Below are positions 1 through 11,438 of a DNA stretch of 50,318 nt, in pieces. Within the stretch, counting starts at the first letter, position 1; every line of letters begins with the position of its first letter. The notes beneath the pieces were generated by a model. It worked only from the letters and a program-made list of their open reading frames with translations, made no database searches and was not told the DNA's origin. Where the stretch lies: positions 1 through 50,318 of the forward strand of contig JABVXV010000402.1 of the NCBI GenBank assembly GCA_013365325.1, given 5' to 3'. The stretch comes from Dipetalonema caudispina (Eukaryota > Nematoda > Chromadorea > Rhabditida > Onchocercidae). Made by a program: the position numbers and the translations under genes.

Positions 1-111
1 TATGTTTATTGGATGGCAAATTAAAAACTTAGAGATTTAATAAAAAATTAAATGAATTGACCGCTTCTTTTGTAATCATAGTTTAATTTTAATAAATGAT
101 GATAAAACAAT

Positions 112-279
112 TAGGGTATGATTAGTATTGAACTATTAATCGATTAGTCCAATGCATAGGAATTATCAAAGTTAACAATCGAAATTCGGAAGGTCAAAGG
201 TTATTTAGTTACAATAACATACTCATCGCATTATGTATTCTAAAATAATGTAGGGTATGATTAGTGTTGAACTATTAAT
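112..279. repeat. 29-bp direct repeat, two copies
   Basis: The stretch starting TAGGGTATGATTAGT at 112-140 recurs at 251-279 with a single A/G difference. The copies are 139 bp apart. No coding function is evident. Confidence 0.8.
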
Positions 280-933
280 ATTACTTCTAAAACATAGCTT
301 TGCTGACACTTTTTTTATATTTCACAGTTCGATCTAAACTCATACAAATTTTGAAATTTGAAACGAACATTCTCATAACAATAACTTACTTTAAATTCTT
401 TTTTCTTGCTTTTTTTAATAATTTTTGTAATTGTTCCACTTGAGATTTACTTGATAATGAACTTCCTGAAATTTTTATGATTTCAGGACAAAAAATGATT
501 ATCTTTCAAGATCTGAAGAACAAAGGACTCAAGTTTCGAATGTGAAGTCTTACAATTTAAAACTGAAATTTTGCCAGAATGATATAGTTTGAAGCAATCG
601 ATTCACACTGTGCATAACATTTCAAGACATTTAAAATTTAAATTGAACATTTTTGCAATATGCACTAATGCAGATTAGTAATTAATTAAAGCATCATAAT
701 GGGTCAAGCAAAGATGTACTACTTCCCTGTCATTTGTGCTTTATCAATTTGTGATAATAACTGCAATAATGGAACTATTTGTAATAAGCTGAAGCAAGAA
801 AGAAAGAAGCAGAAATAAGCATGCTGTATTTTGCAGATAGTGCAAGTATATCATCACTACCATTCGGAACGGGAGATGACTTGACGTAATTCCACGTATG
901 CTCGGGACTTTATCGCGGATACAACACGCATTG

Positions 934-1044
934 TAATTCCATACATGCATACTTGAACTTACTTCGTTCTGCGATTTAGACAGTAAATCACTTGGTCGCA
1001 TAAGCATAAATACGAATAAGTTCAAGTATGCATGTATGGAATTA
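934..1044. repeat. 28-bp perfect inverted repeat with 55-nt spacer
   Basis: The arm at 934-961 (begins TAATTCCATACATGC) is the exact reverse complement of 1017-1044. The 55-nt spacer (962-1016) shows no obvious structure. Pairing continues weakly past the arms (CTTCGT opposite ACGAA). It could be a foldback element, an RNA hairpin or a chance relic. No terminal target-site duplication was recognised. Confidence 0.85.
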
Positions 1045-1840
1045 TGGGAAGAAGCCGTAACGATAAATCACTTCAATTACTAGCTTTTCCCTGAATAAAT
1101 TTGAAAAAGTACAGATTTTGGAAATATTCAAAAATCTAAATTTCCAGGTAGGATAAAATAACAGTATTTTGTCACAATATATTGAGACACTCCGCTGTAA
1201 TGGTTAATGACACTCACGGTGAATGTACACTAACGCACTACTAAGGACAGATGAGAAATGTACATCCCAACACTAATAATAGCCCTCTCTCCATCTAATT
1301 GATTAGCACATTTAATTTCCGAAGTGCTACCCAGAATCAAGTCGTTATTAAGATATCATAAAGATGAACGAGATAGATCGAGAACTGTCCCTACTAACAT
1401 AACTAGAAATGGTTAATAAATCGAGATGGTATCAGATCTTCAGAAAGGAAAAAAAAAACGAACGCTGCAAAAGGCTTCATAAGGACTGCGAATGGCTAAG
1501 ATTAAGCAAGATTATCTATATGGATTCATATAGGTGTGATTTACCCTCTTTAATGTATCGAAAATTCATCATATTTTTAACTGTGTGTGTCTGAAAATCC
1601 CCTTATCCTTAAATCTCATTTCCAATATAATGAACCAAATTGTGGAAATATCAGACGAACCGGTTCAACGGTTTGCAAATTTTTCACGATGGAACTTAAT
1701 TTATTATTCGTGCAGATGGCGAACCTGTTTGACCTACTGTGCTCCACATTTTGTTGGGAATAAATGAAATATGCATTTGCATAATGATAACGGCATAATA
1801 TTCTTATGAGATTCGTAATAAATGCTCAATGCCGGTTTCG

Positions 1841-4276
1841 TCATAGTTTTACTGTTTTTGTCTTTGGTAATCTCTTCTTTCCTGGTTGTCTGATATTCAT
1901 CTGTCGTAGATGTGCTGCGAATAAAACAGCTTGGGCCCAACCGGCGTATGGGCCAAATTTCTCTTGCCAAACAGCCGCTGAAAATTTTTGACATAATCTG
2001 TGAAGAAATGAAACTAATGGGGTATTGAAACATTAATACTTGAATACTGCTACCCATTATGAATTTTGTCAAAAATTTAGGCCATACTTAATTACGACGA
2101 GGTTCAAACCATAATGTTACAGATTTCTTAAAATTTTGAAAAATCCGCGATAAATTAGAAACCAAGCGAAATTTAAGTCATACCAATTTGCTGTCGATTC
2201 TTCCCTTGTAAAAATTTTCTTTGCGGCAATGTTTTCAAATAATTTTCTGCTGTGATTTGTAATGTATGCGTATCAATTGGTACAACGGAGTGCATGCGTA
2301 GTCCCATTAAACATATGCAGTCTGCAACCTTGAAAAAATCACAAAAAGTTCTTATGATGTGATCGAATTTAACAAATCTTAATAAAATGGCCCAATACAC
2401 CTACCGAACTTTTTTCTTTACACATGCCATTATCTTAAGGCAATTATCCAGTTATGCCTTTCAATTCATCTTACTAATATCATTAACGAAACAGGATAAA
2501 CTGAACAAGGTTAATATACTCACTTTTGCGCCAACCCCTCGTATTTGTTGAAGTTCTTTCAGTGCATTTTCGTAGGTACTCTTTGACAAAGTTTGCAGGA
2601 ATTGTTCCCCGTTGTTCTCCTGTCATGAAAATTACGAATTACCATCATCCTATATAGTTTCGAATTCATGAAAGTAAATGAGAATCGAAAAAGCCGTTCC
2701 AGAAGCTTCTCTTATATCAAAATCGAGCTTACTTTAACATTCTTGAATTAGTTACGGCGGAAGAACTTACGAGTGCTTTGGAAGCAAGTGCAATGCTCAA
2801 TGCGCGGTAGCCAAAACCGCGGTTTCGCAAAACTGTTTCCAACAGTGGATCATCAGTCATGCGTTTTGGATCAGCAAAATCATAGAATGTTTTAATACCA
2901 TTCGAACAAGGGACATTCGTGCTTTCACCGTAAAGTTCACACAATGTCTCAACCATATCTGAACTCACAGTAAAATTATTTTTACACAATAGTTAAGCAA
3001 TATTTTGACACTAAAAGCAACGCTGCTTCTAGAAACAATTAGTCTACTTCCGTGAAATACTGAAGTTCGTCTAAATATGTTTGATTGCACCAAGAATTGC
3101 CAAGTTTAAGGAAGTAGCACATAAACATCAACATCACATGGAATTAATAAAATGTCTAGAAGTGTACTTGTGATACGTCGGATATGATTATTTGCAGAAC
3201 AAATGAAAGTAAAAACAGTTTCCAGCGGATCTTGCCCAAGGACACGAATTCCTTCCAATTTCGTCCGATGATTCTCCAAAAGATGGGCAAAATACTTATC
3301 TTTTTCTGCCCACAGATTATACAATGGTGCTAGTTCGATATCAAGCTAAAATATATTACAAATTACTTATTACCGGACAAATTCTCTTTTAGCTAGCTGA
3401 TGGAATAATGGAATTTTACATTTCATCATTTGCAATAGTGAAACACTAGCAGAAAATACGAGTTCAAGACATAATTTTTAAATTGATACTAACCATTCTT
3501 TCACAGTTTGCACTATAAAAATTTCAGTTCAAATCATAATTATTAACTAGTCACTTTACAAAATGCCATCAATTCTTGAGTGCAAACACTAAATTCGAAA
3601 TTTCTGTCAAATGTAAACTTCCACATATTTCCAGAACAAAGATTTTGAAACAGGAAATGCAAAACAGAGCCAATCAATGATGAAACCAACTGGCCTGGAA
3701 ATAATCTTTGAGGGCATCCAAGTCATTGTCACCAGCTTTTGGAAACTTTGCCAGCACTTCGTAACCTAACTGTTCTTCATTTTCTCGCCATATCTTCCAT
3801 ACTCGATGTTTAGCAACACCAAAAAATACACCATCTGATGAAGGAGCAATATTTTCATCATCATTTGTTATCAATTTTTTCCATCTTAAAACCGGGAAAA
3901 ATTAGCTAAGGAAACTTTAATAACCAACTTTGTTATACAATCACTTGTATTTTGCTTGTCTCTCACTATATATTGAAACAGAAATAAATTTAATTAAGAG
4001 GCAAAAACAAACTTTATTCAGCTAGTGCATGAACTTTCGACGCTATCACTATTGAAGTTATCTTGTTTTCAGTAAAGGTACACTAACTGGATTAACATGC
4101 GCTTATAAATATGTTAATTACAGTCGTTCAGAATTATAAATAGTAAGTTGAAAATGCCGAAAATTTAAATAATGAAATAAAGTGAAAGAAATAAAAAAAT
4201 AATACCTGAATGATTGACCGCTTAATAGTACTGCTCCAAGGTTCAATTCTTCTTTTGAGCATTTTAGCAGTGGCAT
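1841..4276 (-). CDS. OGG1: 8-oxoguanine DNA glycosylase / AP lyase
   Basis: Base-excision repair enzyme that removes 8-oxoguanine opposite cytosine and nicks by beta-elimination. Seven minus-strand exons join in phase: 4276-4206, 3884-3695, 3345-3168, 2958-2771, 2619-2524, 2328-2184, 1977-1841, giving 334 aa (human about 345). The N-terminal OGG domain shows LLSGQSFRWKK. The central part shows FICSANNHIRRIT, keeping the Asn and Arg that contact the orphan cytosine, and GFGYRA, keeping the second Arg. The helix-hairpin-helix is RGVGAK with catalytic Lys241, followed 19 residues later by Asp260 in VPIDTH, the same spacing as human Lys249/Asp268. The C-terminus contains FGPYAGWAQAVLF. Intron 2 needs a GC donor (CAG|GCCAGT); all others are GT-AG. 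The start is the first in-frame Met, and an earlier exon cannot be excluded. No clear mitochondrial leader is visible. The protein looks complete and active. Confidence 0.93.
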
Positions 4277-5319
4277 ATGCACCAATTGAACTTTTTCAAA
4301 GAAAAATAATAAGCAAATAAAAAACAGTTAATGAATGAAAACGCGAGAAAGATGAAAACTGAAATTAGATAAAATTCAATTTTCGCTTTCATTCTTCTCA
4401 TTTTAATTACAATTAAGAAGGATTAAGCGAAATCAACAAGTTATTCTGCATATTAGCTACTAATTATTTTTGTTTAATCATTAAATTGAGTAAAAATCAA
4501 TTCGATGAAATTAAGAAATTCCTACTTCAATTTTCAATTCCAGGTATTCTATTCATAGTTTACAATTTTTCTAGATATCGAAATCAAATTTCTTCTTACT
4601 ATTTTCTGGAACTGAGAAGTCTTTTTTTTTTTTTTTTTTTTGCACAAACTACTCATTATTTTTATTTCTCATTTATTCTTCCATATCTCTTACTAAAATA
4701 AAAATGTTTGAAATTCGCTGATTTATTCATCCAATTGTTTACTTAATAATTCATTTACTCAATTACTAATATACTTATTGCTAATATTTTCCCTCTTATT
4801 TACTCTTCAACATTTACAAAGAAACTAACAATATTATTGTAAGAAGATTAATGTTCAATTTAACAATAATATTTCTCATATTACATTAACATTTAATTAT
4901 TTAATACTTAAATACTTATCTATTATCTGTTATTAATTTTAATAATTTTCCGGTAAATCTCGGGAAATCATATTGTATCATTTTTAGTCAATTTTTCGCT
5001 GCATTATTCATTAATTTTTCAACTATAACAGCTCAAATGATATAAATATTGTTGGATTCTGTAGGGCAAACGATTGTAACAGTTAAGGGGAGCGTACGCG
5101 GTGCGTATTGGATATGCGGGGGGAGAGTTTAATTAAGGGGGCCGTGTTATGTGTATGTGTATGTGTGTGTATGTATGTATGTATGTATGTATATATGTAT
5201 ATGTATGTGTATGTGATAAATTTTAGAAAGTTGATTGAATTATAAAAGTTTTGAGTATTATTGTATTAAATATAATTAATAATGTTAATTGAATTTCAGT
5301 CTACAAAAAATGTGCAGCA
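4277..5319. other. Divergent intergenic gap, simple repeats only
   Basis: About 1 kb between the divergent starts of OGG1 (-) and the unrecognised gene at 5320 (+). It holds a T-tract near 4621-4640 and a TG/TATG microsatellite at about 5149-5214. It may contain both promoters, but no element is convincing. Confidence 0.6.
5149..5214. repeat. (TG/TATG)n microsatellite
   Basis: Alternating TGTA and TG units run uninterrupted just before the first recognised exon of the downstream gene. This is simple sequence that is likely to vary in length. Confidence 0.9.
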
Positions 5320-7668
5320 ATGCCGGGAGCACCCCGAAAGAAATGCGCTGAAAGGAAGCTATTAACGATAAAGAATAGAGGAAAAAGAAGAACACGATTA
5401 ATGGCACAACAATCTGAACTACTTGGTAGTTTAGTTGGTGAAAATGATTCACAACCAGGTATATTAATAATTATTATATAATGTAGTTTAAGTTGAGAAA
5501 TTGTTAATTGTTGAAGATGAGTAGCTAAGGTTAGATGAATTTTTAATTTAATAAAGTGAGATATTAAAAATATTATATTGGAAAGCATTTATTATGTTAA
5601 TTAGATTTTATCATTGCTAACAACTATAGTTGATTACTGTGAAGAGTTTAAATGTTATAAAGTTGATATAGATAGTGGAAATATTGAAAATATTTTTTTG
5701 AAGATCATTTTTAGGAGGTGAATTATTACGGAAATATTGTTTCATTAAGTTAATTCTTGAATTTTAGAGATCTTTCGAAAATTGCTAAAACATGAACAAC
5801 GCGAAACACCACCACGTTTGGTATGTAATGAAGTTTTTTATTTTTTGGTAGAGATTTTCCATTGATTAAAATTGATGAGAAAAGGAGAAAGAAAGCAATT
5901 ACGGAAGAGCTTAACGACAAATTTACTGACAGAATCAACGAAAATGGAAGTAATTAGTATAGTTCTGATTAGATATGAAAACAGCAAATGTATATAGGAA
6001 AAGACATATGAAGCAAAGATGGGAATGTAACGTGGACTATTTTATCATAAATTTATGGAAAAGGAACTCCATTTAATATGGTTTTTCAAGATGTTTTTGT
6101 TTTCACATTCTTTTTCTTACAGTCGCCAGCAGTCGATGGTCTCTTAAACGATTCTAATGTTTCCGCAGATAACAACAACAGCAGCAATACAGATACTAGA
6201 AAACCATGCGTATTACTTCCGAAAAATAGCGATGATAACCAGGGGTCACTGTTGGATAGGAAAGATGAAGTTCAGCGGCTGCTTTCAAAAGTAAGATTTC
6301 TGAACGATGAAAGGGCCTAAAAAGCTGTGTAATATCGAATATATCGTTGTTTTGTAAATTAGGCCAAGAGTGCTATAATGGGTTTGACAAGAAGAGGATA
6401 ACGAAATTTTCGTGAAGTTAGTTGATTGAACATGGATCTGAAGTGATTCTTCTTGCTTTGCTAATCTTAGCGAGAAGCGCTGTTATATGTTATAGCTTGA
6501 ATTGCTTACGTACTGTTATGTTTTTTGTGAAAGAAATATTGTCGATTTTGTTAGCAATCTAAGTTAATAAGAAACAAGAACAAGTCTCAGTTCATCTATT
6601 GTTTTCAGGCCGCTGAACAAGAAATGCCACAGCTCGACAATGAATGTCAGAATGCTGCATGTGGTAAAGTTCCAGTTTTTCAATTACGATCTCATTTAGT
6701 TGAATTTCGGATAGGTGTCTTTTTATGCTTTGGCACTTGGCAAAGGTGGCAGATTCATACCCTATCCACCACAATCGTAAGGTTTGCGTTGGTGTACCAC
6801 TTCAGCCTACTCATATCTGTTTTATAGGAAGATCCAACGAATGGTATGAAAAGGGATTGTAAATACAGGGCTTTTATCACGAAGAATTTAGACGTTTAAC
6901 ATTAAAAAAGTACAGATCAATTGACATGATAATGAAATAGTTGTAGGACAAGATAATGGTACCGATCCTGAATCGGCAGCAACATCGTCAGTGCATTCAG
7001 ATGATACACCACCCCGTTTAACTGCTGCCCAAGTTGTAAGTTTGTTCGTAATCGTTAGGGAAAACATGAAAATCATTTAAGACCGAATTGATAGGTTTTA
7101 ATAGTTCCAACAGCTTTTGTTGGTTTTTCACCATTCACCCTCTCACTGTTTGTTTTCGCCAATCACTAAAATTTTTATTCAGAGCTCGTCATTTTTATCA
7201 AATGTGATGGATGGGGAAGAAAGCCGTGGAGAATACTGTGACGATAATGCGTCACCTCCACCTCTTGACAAGTACGCATCTGCTGCATCGTCGCCAATAG
7301 TTCCTGGATCCAGATCGAGAGATTCAACGCTATGGACTCTACGTCTCAGGCGGCGTCCATTTCATACACCTCTTCTTAGTGCTGCTTCTGAGGCTGGTCC
7401 ATCGGTGAATAAAAAAAGTTGCTCAGAAGCGGATTGGGCGAACAGATTGGCGGAAGTGCTCAGAGAGTTGCATCCAAGTCAGCTAGTGCTTGCGAAAGAA
7501 ACCATTCATTCAACAGTGGTCAAAATTCTGGCTCAAGAAATAACGTCTGATATATCATGTCTTATGAATCTGATCGAAAACCAAGATCGCCGCGCCGCTG
7601 CTTTCGAAAGAGTTCTTAAGGATTTGAAGAAATTTAAAGCTGATTGCACTTATGATTCCACTCTTTGA
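5320..7668 (+). CDS. Unrecognised low-complexity protein
   Basis: Six plus-strand exons join in phase: 5320-5458, 5768-5820, 6123-6290, 6609-6663, 6947-7035, 7183-7668, giving 329 aa. I do not recognise the family. The N-terminus is very basic (RKKCAERK, KNRGKRRTR), which could act in nuclear localisation. The middle is rich in Ser, Asn and Asp (DNNNSSNTDT). Exons 2 and 5 each encode TPPRL near their ends. The C-terminal 80 residues are predicted helical, with a Leu/Ile/Val heptad-like pattern (WANRLAEVLRELHPSQLVLA), and faintly resemble a BESS-type interaction motif; that is weak. The start at 5320 is the first usable ATG after a TTTCAG acceptor, but the frame stays open upstream to that acceptor, so a further 5' exon is possible. 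Confidence 0.7.
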
Positions 7669-8978
7669 CTTTCTTCTGTCGATTGGTTCATACTGTTTAT
7701 AATTATTTCATGACCGGTGAGGTACTGGTACTATTAGGTAGTGCTCAAAAATAACGATAAAATGAGTTGGATTTCAAGTAGTTATATTTATTCGCCTTTG
7801 TCGCTATTGTCGCGAACATCGTTTTGATGAGCCTGAAATAGACCATTCTATCTAATATCTATTTTGTAGTGGTGGCATAGGCTTTGAGCAAATAAAGGAA
7901 ATCTTATCCAGTGCATAGACACATATACCACAATGTATTGAAATGTGTGCCGATGAGCTCGATATCCTAAGAAATCTCATTCTTCGTCAAGCAGTGCTTG
8001 AAAGTTTTCAAGGAATAGTTGGCGGAACGATCTCGGTGATTTGGATATGTTTGTCCACTTCCATCCCTTTTCTATCCAGTTAGCCGCCTTCCATCCCAAA
8101 GCACCGGTTGTCTTAGAGCGATATCAACCCTTATATATAATTATAGTATTTGCACTCTGGAATGTTATGTATTTAGCGTAAATTTTACTGTAGTATTAAC
8201 GAAATTTGTCGCAATTGTTCGCTGAAAATGTGATATGCAGTGAATGAGGGTTTGTTTTCATCTCTCTCTATTTGTTTGTTATTGATTTGACTTTTTTTAC
8301 CGCATGTTAATTTTAGCTTTATCCGTTTGCTTCTATATAAAGTACAACTTCAAATTTCACAAAGTCTGTTGTTTGTTAGTGGATCCGTTTCTAATCGGCA
8401 CTTTTTAATTCTTATTATCAAGCAAGCAGTTTTATAATTTGCAAAGTTATGATAATGTTTGGGAGTAAATTACAAGTGGTTGCGGTAACAGGTTATTTTT
8501 TTTTAAATAATTCATAAATCTGACTAACATTGTGTACATTACATCGTAGGTTCCATTTTATCATCGTAATTCCTAAATTTTCTAATGGTTATGTACTTTT
8601 AGGGGGGGATGCATAACAGATCAGATGATAGCCGTTTTATAAGAGAAAATAGAATCACATATGCATACAAGCGTTCCATCAAATCAGTTATCGTTGTTGA
8701 ACAAGGGGTAGAATTCACAGTACTGTTTAGGTGTCGTTGCATGAAGAGTGAGTTGTAGGCTGTTAATAATATTGTTAAAAGGGTTAATTTAGCTGGGAGA
8801 TTGATTTTAATAGAGGAAGATATTATAAGTGTCTATTTGTAGAAATGTAATATTATTTTTACCGCTGCACTTTAAAAAGAATTGTCAGGCGTTTTTAAAG
8901 TATATTTGCAGTGCAGAAATATCACATTAGTTTATTGTGTGGTCAATCTGTTTTCCGAGATTTCCAACACGACATGTG
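7669..8978. other. Intergenic, nothing recognised
   Basis: About 1.3 kb between two plus-strand genes. I see no exon, RNA gene or repeat beyond short T runs. It should hold the 3' UTR of the upstream gene and the promoter of the HMG-box gene. Confidence 0.55.
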
Positions 8979-11438
8979 ATGGAGATGTCCGGTCCAGGTG
9001 ATTTTGTAGCAGACAATCTTGCGTCAGGTGGTGCGGTGTGTGGGACAGCAACAGCTGCAGGAGCACAGGAAACATCGAGTAGCGGTACTCCTGTCAAGGT
9101 TTTTAGATTTCCTTTTCCTAATGTGTCTAAATTTCATAATGGGGGATTCCTGGTTTATGAGTGCTTTTAGTATTGCAGAAGATTAAATCTTGAAACTTCT
9201 AATTTGTACTCTTGCAGAAACCTAAGAAAGCATGTCGTGCTAGAACTGGTTATATGTTATTCCACGGTGAAGCTAGAAAACGAATCAGAGCAGCACATCC
9301 TGAATTGAACTTTGTTGAAGTGAGCAAGCGTGTCGGCGAAGAGGTAAATTGTAATGCATGTGTTTTCATCATCATTGTAGGAACTTATGTCATGTAACAT
9401 TAGATGTGTATGAATATTTTAGTAATTGATAAATCATTTACAGTGGGCTAAAGTATCAGCTGAAGAAAAGAACAAATACAAATTGCGTGCAGAACAGATT
9501 GCAAAGGAAGCAAAAGAAGACGACAGTCAAAAAATCATTTTGGTAGTGTTTCTTTTCTGTTCATATTTCCCCTCATAAAGAACAACACCTTGCATTGCAG
9601 TGAAGTAGTTGTATTGTTCATCTAAATAAAGAAACATTCTGGTGAAATGTACATGGTTGTGTTTTTAGCCACCTCCAGGAAGGATTCTCGTTTATCAGTG
9701 CATGTGGCAGAAATGTGACATCCAAGCAGATACATCTGATGCTCTTTACGAACATATCAAAACTACGCACAATATGGAATATTTCTGTAAATAATTCATT
9801 TTATCATCATACTCGAAATGATAGAGTTTAAAGTACTCGTAATCCAGTGGCTTGTCTAACATTTCAGTGTGCTTTGTCCTATATTCTAGAGCAAACTGGA
9901 GGATACTTCTACTTTTACTACGAGACACTGCAGAAAATCCACTTGCCAAACGCTAAAATTCATAAATATAAATTGATTTAAGTATACTATAGGCTAAAAA
10001 ATCCAGTAAATATAGTCGAATTTTATGTATATTTGAATCAAAAATTCCTTTTTAGCGCAGGGTGAAAAACGCTATGCCTGTTTATGGTCGACATGTTTCA
10101 GAAATAAGCGATATCCAAGGTAAGCTAACCTTCGTTTTTAATAAACAAGATTTAGAACTAGCATTAATTTTGTTTCCCGGTGTTCTTATAACTAGTTTCA
10201 TTATAACTGGCATTTTTTGACTAATAGTATCTTAGCCCTTCTTCAGGAGACTTATGTGCGATGATCAAGGTTGTAATTATGAGACCACTAGAAATGTGTT
10301 ATTTTGAATGACCTGATAATTTTGCTAGTTTAGTTTTTGAAGAATTTGAATTTTTTTAGATCATTTTCACTGCTGCCTCACCTGCAACAGCATATTAAGT
10401 ACAAACATTTACCAAGGTGCGCACGATTTATCACACCAGATAAGAAAAGCAAGTAAGTGTTCATTAATCATTCATTTGTTTATCGATTATATTTCGTTTA
10501 AAGAAAGCTCTGAAACAGTTTTATTTATATTAGTACCGTCGTAGAAGTGCCCTAATGACTGAACTATAGTACCTGATTGACTATAAGGACTCTGTGCTAT
10601 ACCATACGAAGCCATTTGTGTGACATTTCACTATACAGTGTTTTGGGTGTAGTCTAGCAGTTTTGTAATTTTTTGCCTTTAAGTAACTTCTGTTATTCCA
10701 GGAACTTCTTCAGTTTGACATCCTCTGCACCCACACCTACAACCGAATCTACAAGTTCAGTGCGATCATATGCACGAAAGACACATCCTTTAGTTACCCT
10801 TCACACACCATTTGTCTTACCATCCTCGCATGGACAAATGCAAATAGCTCCAGCATTTATGATCCCACAACAGCAGTCCAGTAATTTCCCGCAGGTTAGT
10901 TTATTTTTATTCTCATATGCTTAATTTCTCTAGTTTCATCGTTTTTTTACCTCTCAGGTTGGAAAGAAAAGAAAAATGTTATATGCTAAAGCAAACGAAC
11001 TCATAATTCCAGTTAATCTGCAGCTGATACGGCCTGTACTTTTGGTTTTGTGGACAACTGACATCGTTATGATTGCCGTTTTGAATAAAAATCATCGTTC
11101 TTTGACATTCAAGCTGCCATCCTATTTCTTAGACCTAAACATTGCATACCAATTAATGCCTGATAAATTTTACTGTCAAATATGGTAAATCCTTCAACTA
11201 TCGTTTTTAGGATGGTTTTGCATATGCATTGAGCGCCAATACATCGGGACAGTCATTCGCAGATGGTGGTGTCGCCATAGCGATGCTGGAACAAGAGGGA
11301 AACAAGGGTCCTACGAACTCCGAGTCATCAGCACTTCAACAGGCATTTTACTCAGGACAGCAGTATTTGCCAAATTCAAATAGTGCGTGGACAGTTCCCA
11401 ACAAAGGTACTCGATCTCCGGAATTCAACAATGGATAA
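8979..11438 (+). CDS. HMG-box protein with two C2H2-type zinc fingers
   Basis: Nine exons join in phase: 8979-9098, 9218-9343, 9444-9542, 9669-9786, 10056-10119, 10360-10452, 10702-10894, 10958-11011, 11211-11438, giving 364 aa. Residues about 41-110 form an HMG box (GYMLFHGEARKRIRAAHPEL... EEWAKVSAEEKNKY), closest in my memory to polybromo and TOX-type boxes. Finger 1 is C126-x4-C131-x12-H144-x4-H149. Finger 2 has C163-x4-C168 and a longer run to H187-x4-H192. The paired CxWxxC fingers resemble those at the C-terminus of ARID2, a PBAF subunit. Residues about 209-290 are Pro/Gln/Ser-rich and include VGKKRK, a likely nuclear signal. There is no bromodomain or BAH domain. A nuclear, SWI/SNF-linked role is inference. 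The start is the first ATG in frame (MEMSGPGDF). Confidence 0.82.

Larger units (their letters stand above)
1..1840. other. Intergenic, no gene recognised
   Basis: I see no exon chain on either strand that resembles a known protein. The stretch is AT-rich and holds a near-perfect 29-bp direct repeat (112-140 and 251-279) and a perfect 28-bp inverted repeat (934-961 and 1017-1044), listed separately. The right edge abuts the 3' end of the minus-strand OGG1 gene. Confidence 0.6.

Noticed and set aside
1734..2072. 112-codon minus-strand open frame
   Set aside because: It overlaps the last OGG1 exon in the wrong frame; the in-phase reading gives FGPYAGWAQ, the real OGG1 C-terminus.
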